DNA of 47,882 nt from Psychrobacter glacincola. Lineage in GTDB: Bacteria > Pseudomonadota > Gammaproteobacteria > Pseudomonadales > Moraxellaceae. The notes under the pieces are model-generated. The model saw only the letters and a list, made by a program, of their open reading frames with translations, was not told where the DNA came from and searched no databases. Of this stretch, positions 26,947 to 35,774 are shown piece after piece. The DNA is taken from the NCBI RefSeq assembly GCF_904846215.1, contig NZ_CAJGZK010000023.1:1-47882 (forward strand), written 5' to 3'. The position numbers and the translations under genes were made by a program. How positions within the stretch are numbered: the first letter of the stretch is position 1; every line of letters starts with the position of its first letter.

Positions 26947-27357
26947 ATGGGTTATATTTATATCTATCTTGCTTCTCTTGCCATATTTTTGGGCATTGAT
27001 GCGGTTTGGCTTACGACCATGAAGGGTATGTTTTATGAAAAACGTATCGGGCATTTGCTTGCCGATGAGCCAAATATGACTGCCGCTGGGGTGTTTTACC
27101 TGTTTTACCTGTTGGTGCTGTGCATTATTATCCTCTATCCACAAATCAGATCAAATGCGCCGATTCACCATATTTTCATATTGGGTGCTTTAATAGGGCT
27201 GATGGCTTACGGTACTTATGACTTTACCAGCTTAGCGTTATATAAAGGCTTTACTCTGGACACCGCTTTGGTTGATTTTGCTTGGGGCGGTATTTTGACG
27301 GGTTCCGTGAGTGCTATCGTGGCATGGCTCGCTTATCGTTTTCACTGGTTAAGCTAG
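26947..27357 (+). CDS. DUF2177 membrane protein
   Basis: 136 residues, four transmembrane segments. AIFLGIDAVWLTTMKGMFYEKRIGHLL and GTYDFTSLALYKGFTLDTALVDFAWGGILTG are DUF2177 features. It follows the CFA-like gene by 38 bp and is a known companion of this cluster. Function unknown. Confidence 0.88.
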   Translation: MGYIYIYLASLAIFLGIDAVWLTTMKGMFYEKRIGHLLADEPNMTAAGVFYLFYLLVLCIIILYPQIRSNAPIHHIFILGALIGLMAYGTYDFTSLALYKGFTLDTALVDFAWGGILTGSVSAIVAWLAYRFHWLS

Positions 27358-27452
27358 TTTGTTCTTTAATATGAATTGACTACATTTGCGCTGTGGCCAT
27401 TGCTGCTGTATAAATAACACTTAATAATATTTTTACCCCGTTAAGGAACACT

Positions 27453-28001
27453 ATGTCGCAATATAACACCAGCTCCACGGCTGAAAGAGTGCCATTAAAC
27501 CATGAGCTATATATGTCAGTACTGATGACACCTGATATGGCCAATTTTATTGGTAATGTCCATGGGGGGGATTTGCTTAAGATGCTGGACCAAGTCGCTT
27601 ATGCCTGTGCTAGTCGATATAGTGGTAGTTATGTAGTGACCTTGTCGGTTGATCAAGTGATGTTTCGTGAGCCTATTTATGTTGGCGAGTTGGTAACGTT
27701 TGCAGCTAGTATTAATTATGTCGGCAAAACCTCAATGGAGGTCGGTATTCGGGTTGAGGCAGAGGACGTCCGTGCGCGTAAAATCCGCCATACCAACAGC
27801 TGCTACTTTACGATGGTCGCGATTGATGATAAAGGTAGGCCAACACCGGCGCCTGAGATTGAGATTAAAGATGCTATGCAACAATGCCGATTTGACGCAG
27901 GATTAGAGCGCAAAAAGTTACGTATGGAAGGCTCACAACGTATCAGTTGTGACATCAATAAATTCACTAAAAAAATAGCAAATGAAAAATCTGCTCATTG
28001 A
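27453..28001 (+). CDS. Acyl-CoA thioesterase (hotdog fold, YciA-like)
   Basis: 182 residues. TPDMANFIGNVHGGDLLKMLDQVAYACAS is the hotdog helix with the catalytic region, and VDQVMFREPIYVGELVTF, VGKTSMEV and CYFTMVAID match acyl-CoA thioester hydrolases. It cleaves acyl-CoA to free acid and CoA in the cytoplasm. It lies 95 bp past DUF2177 with RBS AAGGAA, so it may be co-transcribed with the lipid cluster. Confidence 0.9.
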   Translation: MSQYNTSSTAERVPLNHELYMSVLMTPDMANFIGNVHGGDLLKMLDQVAYACASRYSGSYVVTLSVDQVMFREPIYVGELVTFAASINYVGKTSMEVGIRVEAEDVRARKIRHTNSCYFTMVAIDDKGRPTPAPEIEIKDAMQQCRFDAGLERKKLRMEGSQRISCDINKFTKKIANEKSAH

Positions 28002-28157
28002 TGCAGACAATAAACAAAGCCTCACCAAAACATTACTGATAAGAACAGGTTTTTTGACTATAGTAAATGGAAGCTTAAGTAACTAATAAATCAGCCAGCG
28101 TCTCATCTATAGCGAGTCTGATTTAATACCTTAAACCATCCATTTATTGAGACTCAG

Positions 28158-29255
28158 ATGAGTGTAAAACCACCAGAATCCAATCCAAGAGATGATCCAA
28201 TGCCGCGCGCTGATACGCGCGGCATCGGCCGCTCTCGCGCTCAAAACCCCTTCAATGCTCCAGATAACATTCACTCTGACCACTCTACATCTGCGCCAAG
28301 CCATGATGACAAAAAATCAAGCTCACTAATAACGGTATTGATTGCAGTTGGTGCCAATCTTATTATTGCGATTGCAAAAACGGTAGCGGCGTTTATGACG
28401 GGTTCTGCTTCTATGATAGCGGAATCTGCTCATTCTTGGGCAGACGCGGGCAATGGTACACTGTTAATCGTTGCAGAGAAAAAGTCGGTCAAACCTGCTG
28501 ACAAAAGCCATCCACTCGGCTACGGTAAAGAGTCGTATGTATGGTCGATGATTGCAGCGTTTGGCGTCTTTATGGCAGGTTCAGTGGTGTCTATTTATAC
28601 TGGCATTACCGAGTGGAATGCCGTTGAGACTGAAACCAACTATACCATTGGTTTTATTATCTTGGCAGTCGCCTTTGTGCTTGAAGGATTTTCTTTAACA
28701 CAAGCGTATTTGCAAAGTAAAAAACATGGCGAAGCGATTAATGTCAGTGCCATCGGTTATGTGATGGACACCTCCAACCCCACCTTGCGCGGTGTGTTCT
28801 TTGAAGATTTGGCGGCAGTCATTGGGTTGGTTGTGGCCGCAGCTGCTATGGCAATGCACGCCTATACTGGCGAACCATTTTGGGATGCGCTTGGGTCTAT
28901 CATTGTCGGTATATTGCTGGCCGTAGTGGCAGTCTTTTTAATCAGTCGCAATCGTGATTTTTTGGTTGGTTATAGAGTCTCAGAAAAAATGCATGATTAT
29001 ATTTTATCAGAGCTTATCAAGCATCCAGATATTGATAGCGTTTCTTACTTGCATTTGGAGTGGGTAGGACCCAAAAAAATATTTATGGTCGCGGCGGTCG
29101 ATATTGCTGGCAATCAACACGAGCAAGAAATTGCACATAAATTTGAAAGTATAGAAAACCAGTTTCGCAGTCAGGCATTGTTTCAAGAAGCTATTTTGAC
29201 CTTGTCTGTCCCTAACGCTGAAATCTTACGCTTACCTGATAATGAACATCTATAA
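28158..29255 (+). CDS. Cation diffusion facilitator (CDF) metal exporter
   Basis: 365 residues. A ~50-residue polar N-terminus is followed by six transmembrane segments. SMIAESAHSWADAGN carries the CDF TM2 metal-binding S-x-A-H-S-x-x-D pattern, and DTSNPTLRGVFFEDLAAVIG the TM5 equivalent (usually H-x-x-x-D; here F-E-D). The C-terminal cytoplasmic domain is present. The longer loop and NP..R.VFFED sequence resemble the 'CDF transporter/DUF' branch rather than FieF. Metal not inferable. A GC-rich perfect hairpin lies in the first 70 bases. Confidence 0.87.
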   Translation: MSVKPPESNPRDDPMPRADTRGIGRSRAQNPFNAPDNIHSDHSTSAPSHDDKKSSSLITVLIAVGANLIIAIAKTVAAFMTGSASMIAESAHSWADAGNGTLLIVAEKKSVKPADKSHPLGYGKESYVWSMIAAFGVFMAGSVVSIYTGITEWNAVETETNYTIGFIILAVAFVLEGFSLTQAYLQSKKHGEAINVSAIGYVMDTSNPTLRGVFFEDLAAVIGLVVAAAAMAMHAYTGEPFWDALGSIIVGILLAVVAVFLISRNRDFLVGYRVSEKMHDYILSELIKHPDIDSVSYLHLEWVGPKKIFMVAAVDIAGNQHEQEIAHKFESIENQFRSQALFQEAILTLSVPNAEILRLPDNEHL

Positions 29256-29294
29256 TCTATAATCTATAACTTATAATAAGAATGAGAACATGAT

Positions 29295-29996
29295 ATGAAA
29301 ATTCCTTTAAAACCTCTAACCAAAAATCCCAATCGCCGCTCAGAAGTAGTATCGCCGTTATTGGCACTAGTAGTAGCGACTTTGATGTCAACTACTGCTG
29401 TGCAAGCCAATGCAGAGTTAATCGTACACAGTGATGCCAATCGAATTCAACACTCAAAAACGGTTATAGCAGTACCCTATACTGTTAGTAAGATTAATGA
29501 ATTAGAAAGAGTCAACAGCCCGTTACCGACTGATGTCTCTATCATTAAGCTCATGCAGGTGATGCACATTGATGAGCAAATACAATCTATCGTCGATGGT
29601 AAGCAGGCGGCTATCAAGGCAATCAATACGCAAACTCAGAATCAACAGATAAATGATAAACCATTAAATAAGCGTCAACGCGAGCTACAAAATCAGATCC
29701 AAAGTGTTTTAGGTCAATATGCTAAAATCATGACCAATGGGATAGGTAATACGGCAGATATTCAAACCTTAACGCAAGCTTATATCAGTGCAGCAAAAAC
29801 CTACTATACGCAAGCGGAAGTGGATGCCCAAATCAAATTTTACGACACCGCTGTCGGTCAAAATATCTTAGCAAAACAGCCACAAATTACCGCCGCTTTT
29901 TTAAAGCAAGCCTTACCGCAAGATACCTCAGAGACTGAAAGTCAGTTAAGTGAGTTGTTGCCGCAGATGAAGCAAATTGTAAAAGGTATTTTTTAA
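29295..29996 (+). CDS. DUF2059 family exported protein
   Basis: 233 residues. A signal peptide ends near TTAVQANA-E (residues 34-40). The domain has KLMQVMHIDEQIQSIVDG, YYTQAEVDAQIKFYDTAVGQNILAKQPQI and a C-terminal VKGIF. DUF2059 proteins are periplasmic and mostly uncharacterised. It ends 9 bp before repeat copy F. Confidence 0.82.
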   Translation: MKIPLKPLTKNPNRRSEVVSPLLALVVATLMSTTAVQANAELIVHSDANRIQHSKTVIAVPYTVSKINELERVNSPLPTDVSIIKLMQVMHIDEQIQSIVDGKQAAIKAINTQTQNQQINDKPLNKRQRELQNQIQSVLGQYAKIMTNGIGNTADIQTLTQAYISAAKTYYTQAEVDAQIKFYDTAVGQNILAKQPQITAAFLKQALPQDTSETESQLSELLPQMKQIVKGIF

Positions 29997-30005
29997 AGTA
30001 TATTT

Positions 30006-30152
30006 TATAGATGCAGTTAAAATACCTTAAAAAAGCCACGACATTACGGGTATAAATTTGTTGCAGTTTGTGTTTGCGTACTCTGTCTGCGTAGACACAG
30101 TAAGTAAAGAAAATTAATATCAGCAGTATGCGATTTATCGATATTGACTATA
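30006..30152 (+). repeat. Dispersed palindromic element, copy F (147 bp, degenerate, abuts a second end)
   Basis: Left edge TATAGATGCAG, right edge TTGACTATAG. The core is degenerate: GCAGTTTGTGTTTGCG, an extra TCTGTCTGCG unit, then ACACAGTAAGTAAAG. The right end is of the C/J/L type. It is followed without a gap by TATAGTCAAAAT, the left end of another copy, so a perfect 14 bp palindrome TTGACTATAGTCAA spans the junction. Confidence 0.8.
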
Positions 30153-30170
30153 GTCAAAATCATCAAACAT

Positions 30171-30200
30171 AAAAAAGGTCACCATAGAGGTGACCTTTTT
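30171..30200. terminator. Bidirectional terminator between DUF2059 and dps genes
   Basis: GGTCACC (30177-30183) pairs with GGTGACC (30189-30195), flanked by an A-run and a T-run. It serves both convergent genes. Confidence 0.9.
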
Positions 30201-30238
30201 CTATTTAGCAAATAAGTTAATCTTACATTGAGACGCTC

Positions 30239-30736
30239 TTATTTTTTAGAGGTATCTTTTTTAGGGGCATTTGCACCGATGAACCAAGCATCTTTATCAA
30301 CAGTACGGCTCACTTCAGTCAATAAATCAGCGGTGTCTTCATCGCCTGCATCGCCTGCGGCATCAATCCCTTCACGCAAAGACGCAGCAATAGCCTTATA
30401 GCGATTGGTCAGCTCACGAACGTGCTGGTCAACGTCAGTGATATCAGTCGGGTAAGTTTCTAGTATAGAGTCTTCAGCGACGCGCTTAGAGATACCATTG
30501 GCTTTACCACCAAGGATAACAATGCGTTCAGCGACCGTATCATAAGCTTCCGTTAAGCGCCCATAAGTGTCATCTAATAACTGATGCACGCCAATAAAGC
30601 CAGTACCTTGCAAATTCCAATGACATTGCTTGCTGTCCATACTCAAATCAATCAGATTTGCTAGGTTAGCATTCAACAAATCGATCATTTTTTTAGCAGT
30701 TTTATCGTCGATACCACTTGCGTAACGTTCTCTCAT
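30239..30736 (-). CDS. dps: Dps-family ferritin-like protein
   Basis: 165 residues. Forms a dodecamer that stores iron and protects DNA under starvation or peroxide. The inter-subunit ferroxidase ligands are visible: His39 and His51 (CHWNLQG...GVHQLLDD), Asp66 and Glu70 (YDTVAERI). ILGGKANG follows. A lysine-rich tail (APKKDTSKK) could bind DNA. The 339 bp upstream (30737-31075) holds its promoter by position but no motif I can name. Confidence 0.92.
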   Translation of the reverse strand: MRERYASGIDDKTAKKMIDLLNANLANLIDLSMDSKQCHWNLQGTGFIGVHQLLDDTYGRLTEAYDTVAERIVILGGKANGISKRVAEDSILETYPTDITDVDQHVRELTNRYKAIAASLREGIDAAGDAGDEDTADLLTEVSRTVDKDAWFIGANAPKKDTSKK

Positions 30737-31075
30737 ATTTTGCTCCAGTATTTTATTTTAATTAATTTAGGTTTTTGATTAATATCTATATCAACAACTC
30801 TTTAAATTTTTATTTATTAAGGTGTTGCTGACTGCTTGTAAATTCATTATCGATAATAACAGCTTAAATAACAGATGGAACCCCGACATTTAGGCTTTAT
30901 ACAAGGGTCGTGTAATGAGTTTGTTAATCATGAAAATCTTTGTAAATTTAATAGCTAAAATAGACGCTTTGATAACAATCGGTGCACACAGCAGCATGTT
31001 TGAGTTTATTAAAATCTGATTTAGTTGACGTTAAGATGAGGAGCTAAGTATAGATATTCTAAACCCTATAAATAC
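30737..31075. other. 339 bp intergenic region between dps and the GFA-family gene
   Basis: AT-rich, no frame of note and no member of the dispersed repeat. The dps promoter must lie here because both flanking genes run on the minus strand. No OxyR or Fur site could be assigned with confidence. Confidence 0.4.
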
Positions 31076-31495
31076 TCAATCCTTTGGTCTAGTGCCTTTC
31101 TCTGCGAATTTATCAAACAGCTCTTGCTGGGTCAAGTTTACCGTGTCATTGGCAAACTCATAATAGTCAGGCTTTTTGTCTATAAAAATCTGACTTTCAA
31201 AAGTCAGGTTCGGATCTTCTTGAAATAACCCAAGCGATAGGACATAAGTCTCAGAGCCCAACTGATGATAGTATAGATTGGTGCCGCATTTATGACAAAA
31301 AGCACGCTCCGCCCATGCTGAAGAGGGATAGACCGTCATTGAGTCTTCACCTTGAATATCAGGTTTTGAGTGGCTATGTATCGCCATCAATGGTCCGCTG
31401 CCCCAACGGCGACACATCGTGCAATGGCAAGCCTCAAAGGTATTAATATCTTCTAATTCGATGGTGACGTTACCGCACAGACAGTGACCTTTCAT
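31076..31495 (-). CDS. GFA/CENP-V-type zinc-binding protein
   Basis: 139 residues. MKGHCLCGNVTIEL with Cys5 and Cys7, then ACHCTMCRRWGSGP with Cys23, Cys25 and Cys28, and AFCHKCGTNLYYH, is the zinc-cysteine layout of the glutathione-dependent formaldehyde-activating (GFA) family. The biochemical role of most members is not established. Single gene, divergent from uvrB. Confidence 0.88.
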   Translation of the reverse strand: MKGHCLCGNVTIELEDINTFEACHCTMCRRWGSGPLMAIHSHSKPDIQGEDSMTVYPSSAWAERAFCHKCGTNLYYHQLGSETYVLSLGLFQEDPNLTFESQIFIDKKPDYYEFANDTVNLTQQELFDKFAEKGTRPKD

Positions 31496-31679
31496 AACTC
31501 TTTCCTTTATTGATTGTCATTGAACTATACCTGAGTTTCTATATTTTTTATTGAGGGTTTTTGCATCTATGTGTAGGTGTTTAGCGCGATAAATGACCTT
31601 TAAAAATAAAGATTTAACCCCATCTTGTTAGAAACTTAACCTCTTATAACCTTTTATAAATATCAGGAAGACAACCATT

Positions 31680-33791
31680 ATGCGAATGCCTGAACCGCGC
31701 TCGTCGCGTCAGTTAAACCAATTGGCCACTCAGCTACAGGGCGAAGCTGAAATTAGTGGTGTCAATGCGTCTGGTACGCAAATATCAAGTCGTGCCTTTG
31801 AGATGGTCACCGAATTTGAGCCAGCAGGCGATCAGCCGCAAGCGATAAAAAAGCTGGTTAACGGTGTCAATGCTGGCATGGATGAGCAGTTGTTATTGGG
31901 TGTGACGGGTTCTGGTAAAACCTATACCATGGCAAAAGTCATCTCTGAAACCCAACGTCCAACCATTATCATGGCGCATAATAAGACGCTTGCTGCGCAG
32001 TTATATGGGGAATTTAAATCATTCTTCCCCAACAATGCGGTTGAGTACTTTGTCAGTTATTATGACTATTATCAGCCAGAAGCCTATGTCGCTGCCAGTG
32101 ATACTTTTATCGAAAAAGACAGCGCTATTAATGATCATATTGATCAGATGCGTCTATCAGCGACGCGTGCTTTGCTAGAGCGTCGTGATGCGATTATCGT
32201 TGCTTCGGTATCATGCATCTATGGTTTGGGCGATCCAGAGAGTTATCTGAAAATGCTGCTGCACGTTGTCGTCGGTGACAAAATAGACCGCACTGCGACG
32301 ATTAAGCGTCTGGTTGAGATGCAATATACGCGTAACGAATTAGACTTCGGGCGGGGTACTTATCGTCTGCGCGGTGAGCTACTAGATATTTATCCTGCTG
32401 AGTCTGAACAGCTGGCGGTACGTGTGCACCTGTTTGATAATGAAGTGGAAAAAATCACATGGTTTGATCCTTTAACGGGCAAAACGGTGCGTACGGTGCC
32501 GCGTATTACCATTTATCCAAAATCGCATTATGTGACGCCGCGCAATAAGTTAGAAGCTGCCAGTCATACTATCCGCGCTGAGCTTGAGCCACGTTTAGAG
32601 TATTTCCGTGAAAATAACAAGCTGATTGAAGCACAGCGTCTCAAAGAGCGGACTCAGTATGACCTTGAGATGATTCAGCAGCTTGGCTACTGTAACGGTA
32701 TTGAAAACTACTCGCAGCATCTCTCCGGTCGTCCGTCAGGAGAGGCGCCGCCGACGCTGTTTGATTACATTCCAGAAGATGCGCTGCTATTTATTGACGA
32801 ATCGCACGTGACGGTATCGCAGATTGGTGCGATGTATAAAGGCGATAGATCGCGTAAAGAGAACTTGGTTAATTACGGCTTTCGTCTGCCAAGTGCGATG
32901 AATAACCGCCCGATGAAGTTTGAAGAATGGGAGCGTATCAAACCCAAGACCATTTATGTCAGCGCCACGCCTGCGTTATACGAGCTTGAACATAGCGAGC
33001 AAGTGGTCGAGCAAGTGGTGCGCCCAACCGGTTTGATTGACCCTGAGATTGAGATTCGTCCCGTATTAACGCAAGTCGATGATGTGCTATCTGAGATTAC
33101 CAAGCGCCGTGAAAAAGATGAGCGGGTATTAATCACTACCTTGACCAAGCGTATGTCGGAGGATTTGACCAGTTATCTTAAAGAATACGATGTCAAAGTC
33201 GCTTATCTACACTCAGATATTGATACCCTTGAGCGTATGCAGATTATTCATGAGCTGCGTACTGGCGTACATGACGTGCTGGTCGGTATTAACTTACTAC
33301 GTGAAGGTCTTGATATGCCCGAAGTATCATTGGTGGCGATATTTGATGCGGACAAAGAGGGCTTCTTGCGTTCTGAGCGTGCCTTGATTCAGACCATTGG
33401 TCGTGCTGCGCGTCATATTAATGGTAAAGCGATTCTCTATGCTGACCGTATTACCAACAGTATGCAAAAAGCGATTGATGAGACGGATCGTCGCCGCGAA
33501 AAACAAGTGGCCTTTAACTTTGAGCATAACATCACGCCAACAGGCGCGCGCCGTAGTATCACGGATAAAATCGATACAGGTGATGACCATGATGCCAATG
33601 ATAATCAGATGATTCCAATTAAGAGCAATCTGCCTGACGTCGATATCAGTATCTTACGTAGTCCTGATTTGCTGGCTAAAGAAATCAATCGTCTTGAGAA
33701 GCTTATGAAGCAGATGTCGCGTGACTTGAAGTTTGAAGATGCCGCGAAGACTCGCGATAAAGTATTGGAATTGAAGGCGCATTTGATTTAG
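31680..33791 (+). CDS. uvrB: UvrABC system protein B
   Basis: 703 residues. DNA damage-verification subunit of nucleotide excision repair. Walker A GVTGSGKT at about 74-81, the DNA-wedging beta-hairpin [29 protein letters not shown] (Walker B), [17 protein letters not shown] and GRAARH. The C-terminal UVR domain ([23 protein letters not shown]) contacts UvrC. About 40 extra N-terminal residues precede the E. coli-like start; RBS CAGGAAGA supports the ATG used. No SOS box was evident in the 184 bp upstream. Confidence 0.98.
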   Translation: MRMPEPRSSRQLNQLATQLQGEAEISGVNASGTQISSRAFEMVTEFEPAGDQPQAIKKLVNGVNAGMDEQLLLGVTGSGKTYTMAKVISETQRPTIIMAHNKTLAAQLYGEFKSFFPNNAVEYFVSYYDYYQPEAYVAASDTFIEKDSAINDHIDQMRLSATRALLERRDAIIVASVSCIYGLGDPESYLKMLLHVVVGDKIDRTATIKRLVEMQYTRNELDFGRGTYRLRGELLDIYPAESEQLAVRVHLFDNEVEKITWFDPLTGKTVRTVPRITIYPKSHYVTPRNKLEAASHTIRAELEPRLEYFRENNKLIEAQRLKERTQYDLEMIQQLGYCNGIENYSQHLSGRPSGEAPPTLFDYIPEDALLFIDESHVTVSQIGAMYKGDRSRKENLVNYGFRLPSAMNNRPMKFEEWERIKPKTIYVSATPALYELEHSEQVVEQVVRPTGLIDPEIEIRPVLTQVDDVLSEITKRREKDERVLITTLTKRMSEDLTSYLKEYDVKVAYLHSDIDTLERMQIIHELRTGVHDVLVGINLLREGLDMPEVSLVAIFDADKEGFLRSERALIQTIGRAARHINGKAILYADRITNSMQKAIDETDRRREKQVAFNFEHNITPTGARRSITDKIDTGDDHDANDNQMIPIKSNLPDVDISILRSPDLLAKEINRLEKLMKQMSRDLKFEDAAKTRDKVLELKAHLI

Positions 33792-33990
33792 AAAGTTTAG
33801 AAAGTAAGGTGTAAAATGGAAAAGAGCAGGGCTGTCGCTCCCATGTGGTTAGTTTTTTAAGGGGTGACAACTATTCTGCCATAGGGGCATACAGCGGCTT
33901 TACATATAATAGATCAACGAAGTATAACTTACGTGATAGCTATTTTGAGTAAGTCACGTTGAAAGATTTTTGAATTTTAAGGATGTATTG

Positions 33991-34359
33991 ATGTTCGATA
34001 TAAAGGCGTTATTAAAAAGAGGAATAGAGAAAGAATTGCTCGATGTGGATGACTACATTTTTATGCCAGAGACGATAGAGATTATGGTTGATGATGGTCA
34101 ATTAAAATGCATTTTAAACAGTGATGGTCGAGTCAATGTTTTTTATACTAAGCAAGGTATAACGGATGTGAGATCAGCCGCTCGTAAGCATCCATTTACC
34201 TCGTTTGAGACAGAACTGAATCACGGAATTTATGATGACATCATTCATGACTTGGTCAAAGAGGTGAATAAAATCCTTGATAGTAAATCTAAATATTTTC
34301 GCCATAGAGTTCTACCCGTAGTAGTGCCTCAGAGCCTATCAAATGGTGGAAGCGTTTAA
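33991..34359 (+). CDS. Hypothetical protein
   Basis: 122 residues from the ATG at 33991, which has AAGGA nine bases upstream; an in-frame TTG at 33970 is a poorer start. MFDIKALLKRGIEKELLDVDDYIFMPETIEI... is acidic and alpha/beta-like, with no signal peptide or membrane segment. I do not recognise the family. A clean terminator at 34396-34431 follows, which supports a real gene. Confidence 0.65.
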   Translation: MFDIKALLKRGIEKELLDVDDYIFMPETIEIMVDDGQLKCILNSDGRVNVFYTKQGITDVRSAARKHPFTSFETELNHGIYDDIIHDLVKEVNKILDSKSKYFRHRVLPVVVPQSLSNGGSV

Positions 34360-34395
34360 AGAGTTAAAGCATAAATAAGTACTATTGTGCTTGAT

Positions 34396-34431
34396 AAAAA
34401 AGGGACGTTATATGAATAACGTCCTTTTTTT
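34396..34431 (+). terminator. Terminator after the hypothetical gene
   Basis: GGACGTTA (34403-34410) pairs with TAACGTCC (34417-34424), followed by seven T. Confidence 0.88.
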
Positions 34432-34443
34432 ATTGCTTAACGC

Positions 34444-34590
34444 TATAGTTCGTTCAAAAGAAAAGCGATACGATTGTAATAACGTGCTATTGGCTATAAT
34501 TTTTCTTGCTTGCTGTTCGCAGGCGTGACAGAGGCTGCAAAAAATTTATAGCCAATAGCACTGTATCGTTTTTAAAATGAATTGACTGTA
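34444..34590 (-). repeat. Dispersed palindromic element, copy G (147 bp)
   Basis: Bounded by TATAGTTCG (34444) and GACTGTA (34590). Minus-strand core GCAGCCTCTGTCACGCCTG then CGAACAGCAAGCAAG. Arms GTGCTATTGGCTATAA and TTATAGCCAATAGCAC pair perfectly. Same subfamily as copy E. It lies between convergent genes, 20 bp beyond the lipoprotein stop. Confidence 0.95.
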
Positions 34591-34610
34591 TCTCGTTTTA
34601 TAGAAGCTGC

Positions 34611-34997
34611 TTATTTAACGATGCTAGAGTAACAACTCTGCAGTGACTTCGCGACGACTCGAGCCACTAATTGCACACGATATTGTGGGTCTATGGCTGC
34701 ATTACCCAATTCAATGATGCTGACTTGCTGCGGTGCTTGCTCACTGACGCAACCGCAAACTCTACCTTTGACAGCTTCTTCTTGCGCTTGGGTCATAGCG
34801 ACACTGGCAATACGCCACGCGTTCTGCTGTTCGATCTGACTGCGACATTGATTGTCGATAGCCGCTTTAAAAACGTTCATACCGATCTCGTTTGCTGTAC
34901 CCATTGCTGTGCCAGCATTGGTATTGCCGCCCGTTGTGGCACAGCCCGCTAACGCAAATGTTGCCAATAATGCTGTTGATGCGAATAATTTTTTCAT
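34611..34997 (-). CDS. Small lipoprotein, unknown function
   Basis: 128 residues. Signal peptide with lipobox LAGC (Cys19) after MKKLFASTALLATFA, so it is membrane-anchored. The rest has four cysteines (CRSQ, CGC, SCYSS), suggesting disulfides. I do not recognise the family. Divergent from the TAXI receptor gene, with 780 bp between them. Confidence 0.75.
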   Translation of the reverse strand: MKKLFASTALLATFALAGCATTGGNTNAGTAMGTANEIGMNVFKAAIDNQCRSQIEQQNAWRIASVAMTQAQEEAVKGRVCGCVSEQAPQQVSIIELGNAAIDPQYRVQLVARVVAKSLQSCYSSIVK

Positions 34998-35101
34998 CAG
35001 ATTTCCTTTCAGATTGATCAGTATTATGAGGGGACATATTTAAAATTTTATATCGTGCTGAGCAGACACACCAAAACCTATAATTTGCTTTTTGCTACCT
35101 A

Positions 35102-35245
35102 TATAGTTGATCCACTTTTAAAAGAGTACAACACTACTGGGGTTAATTATTTGCAGCCTCTGTCTGCGCAGGCACAGCAAGCAAGAAAAATTAATCGCAG
35201 TAGTGCTTTATAACATTTGTACTTCTTTTATCTAGGACTGACTAT
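35102..35245 (+). repeat. Dispersed palindromic element, copy H (144 bp)
   Basis: TATAGTTGATCC at the left and GACTAT at the right. Canonical core GCAGCCTCTGTCTGCGCAGG then CACAGCAAGCAAGAAA. Arms CACTACTGGGGTTAATT and AATTAATCGCAGTAGTG pair with two differences. B/H/K subfamily. Sits in a divergent promoter gap. Confidence 0.94.
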
Positions 35246-35774
35246 GCCTTGCAATATTTGCATGATATACATCAGAACAGATAAAAAGTCATCTTACTAG
35301 AACTCAATATTGATGACAAAGGAAATATGAACGTGCTATTAGAATATCTCAATGATTGTTCTTATATCAAATGATGTCATGGGAAAAGCCGTGATAAATA
35401 TTCCAGTAGGGCGTATGCTTTATAGACATAAAGGTTTACAAGGCGGTTAAAGTTTGTTTTAATAACTTAAAATATGAAACTTAGTATCGCTTAGCGAAAC
35501 AAAAGGACAGTCTTTAGTAAATAGTAGGGCTCAATTCTGAATAAATCTCAATCAATAATCAGGATAAGGGCTAGCGAGGAAAACAATATAGCAATATAGC
35601 GCTTCTCATGTTTTAATTAGATAGACTGTTTTTTATGGTGAGCTCATGACAACAGAGTGAATAAAAAGCCATCTAAAATAGTATGTTGCTGGTATGACGA
35701 ATATGGATAACGCTATCATATTTGAGTCATACTCTTATAAGTCCATTTGCTTTATTTTATCAAGGAAGAAAATA
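35246..35774. other. Long untranslated region upstream of the TAXI receptor
   Basis: About 530 bp without recognisable genes. The annotated promoter region must include it, since only the repeat copy lies further upstream. I see no named site. Confidence 0.4.
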
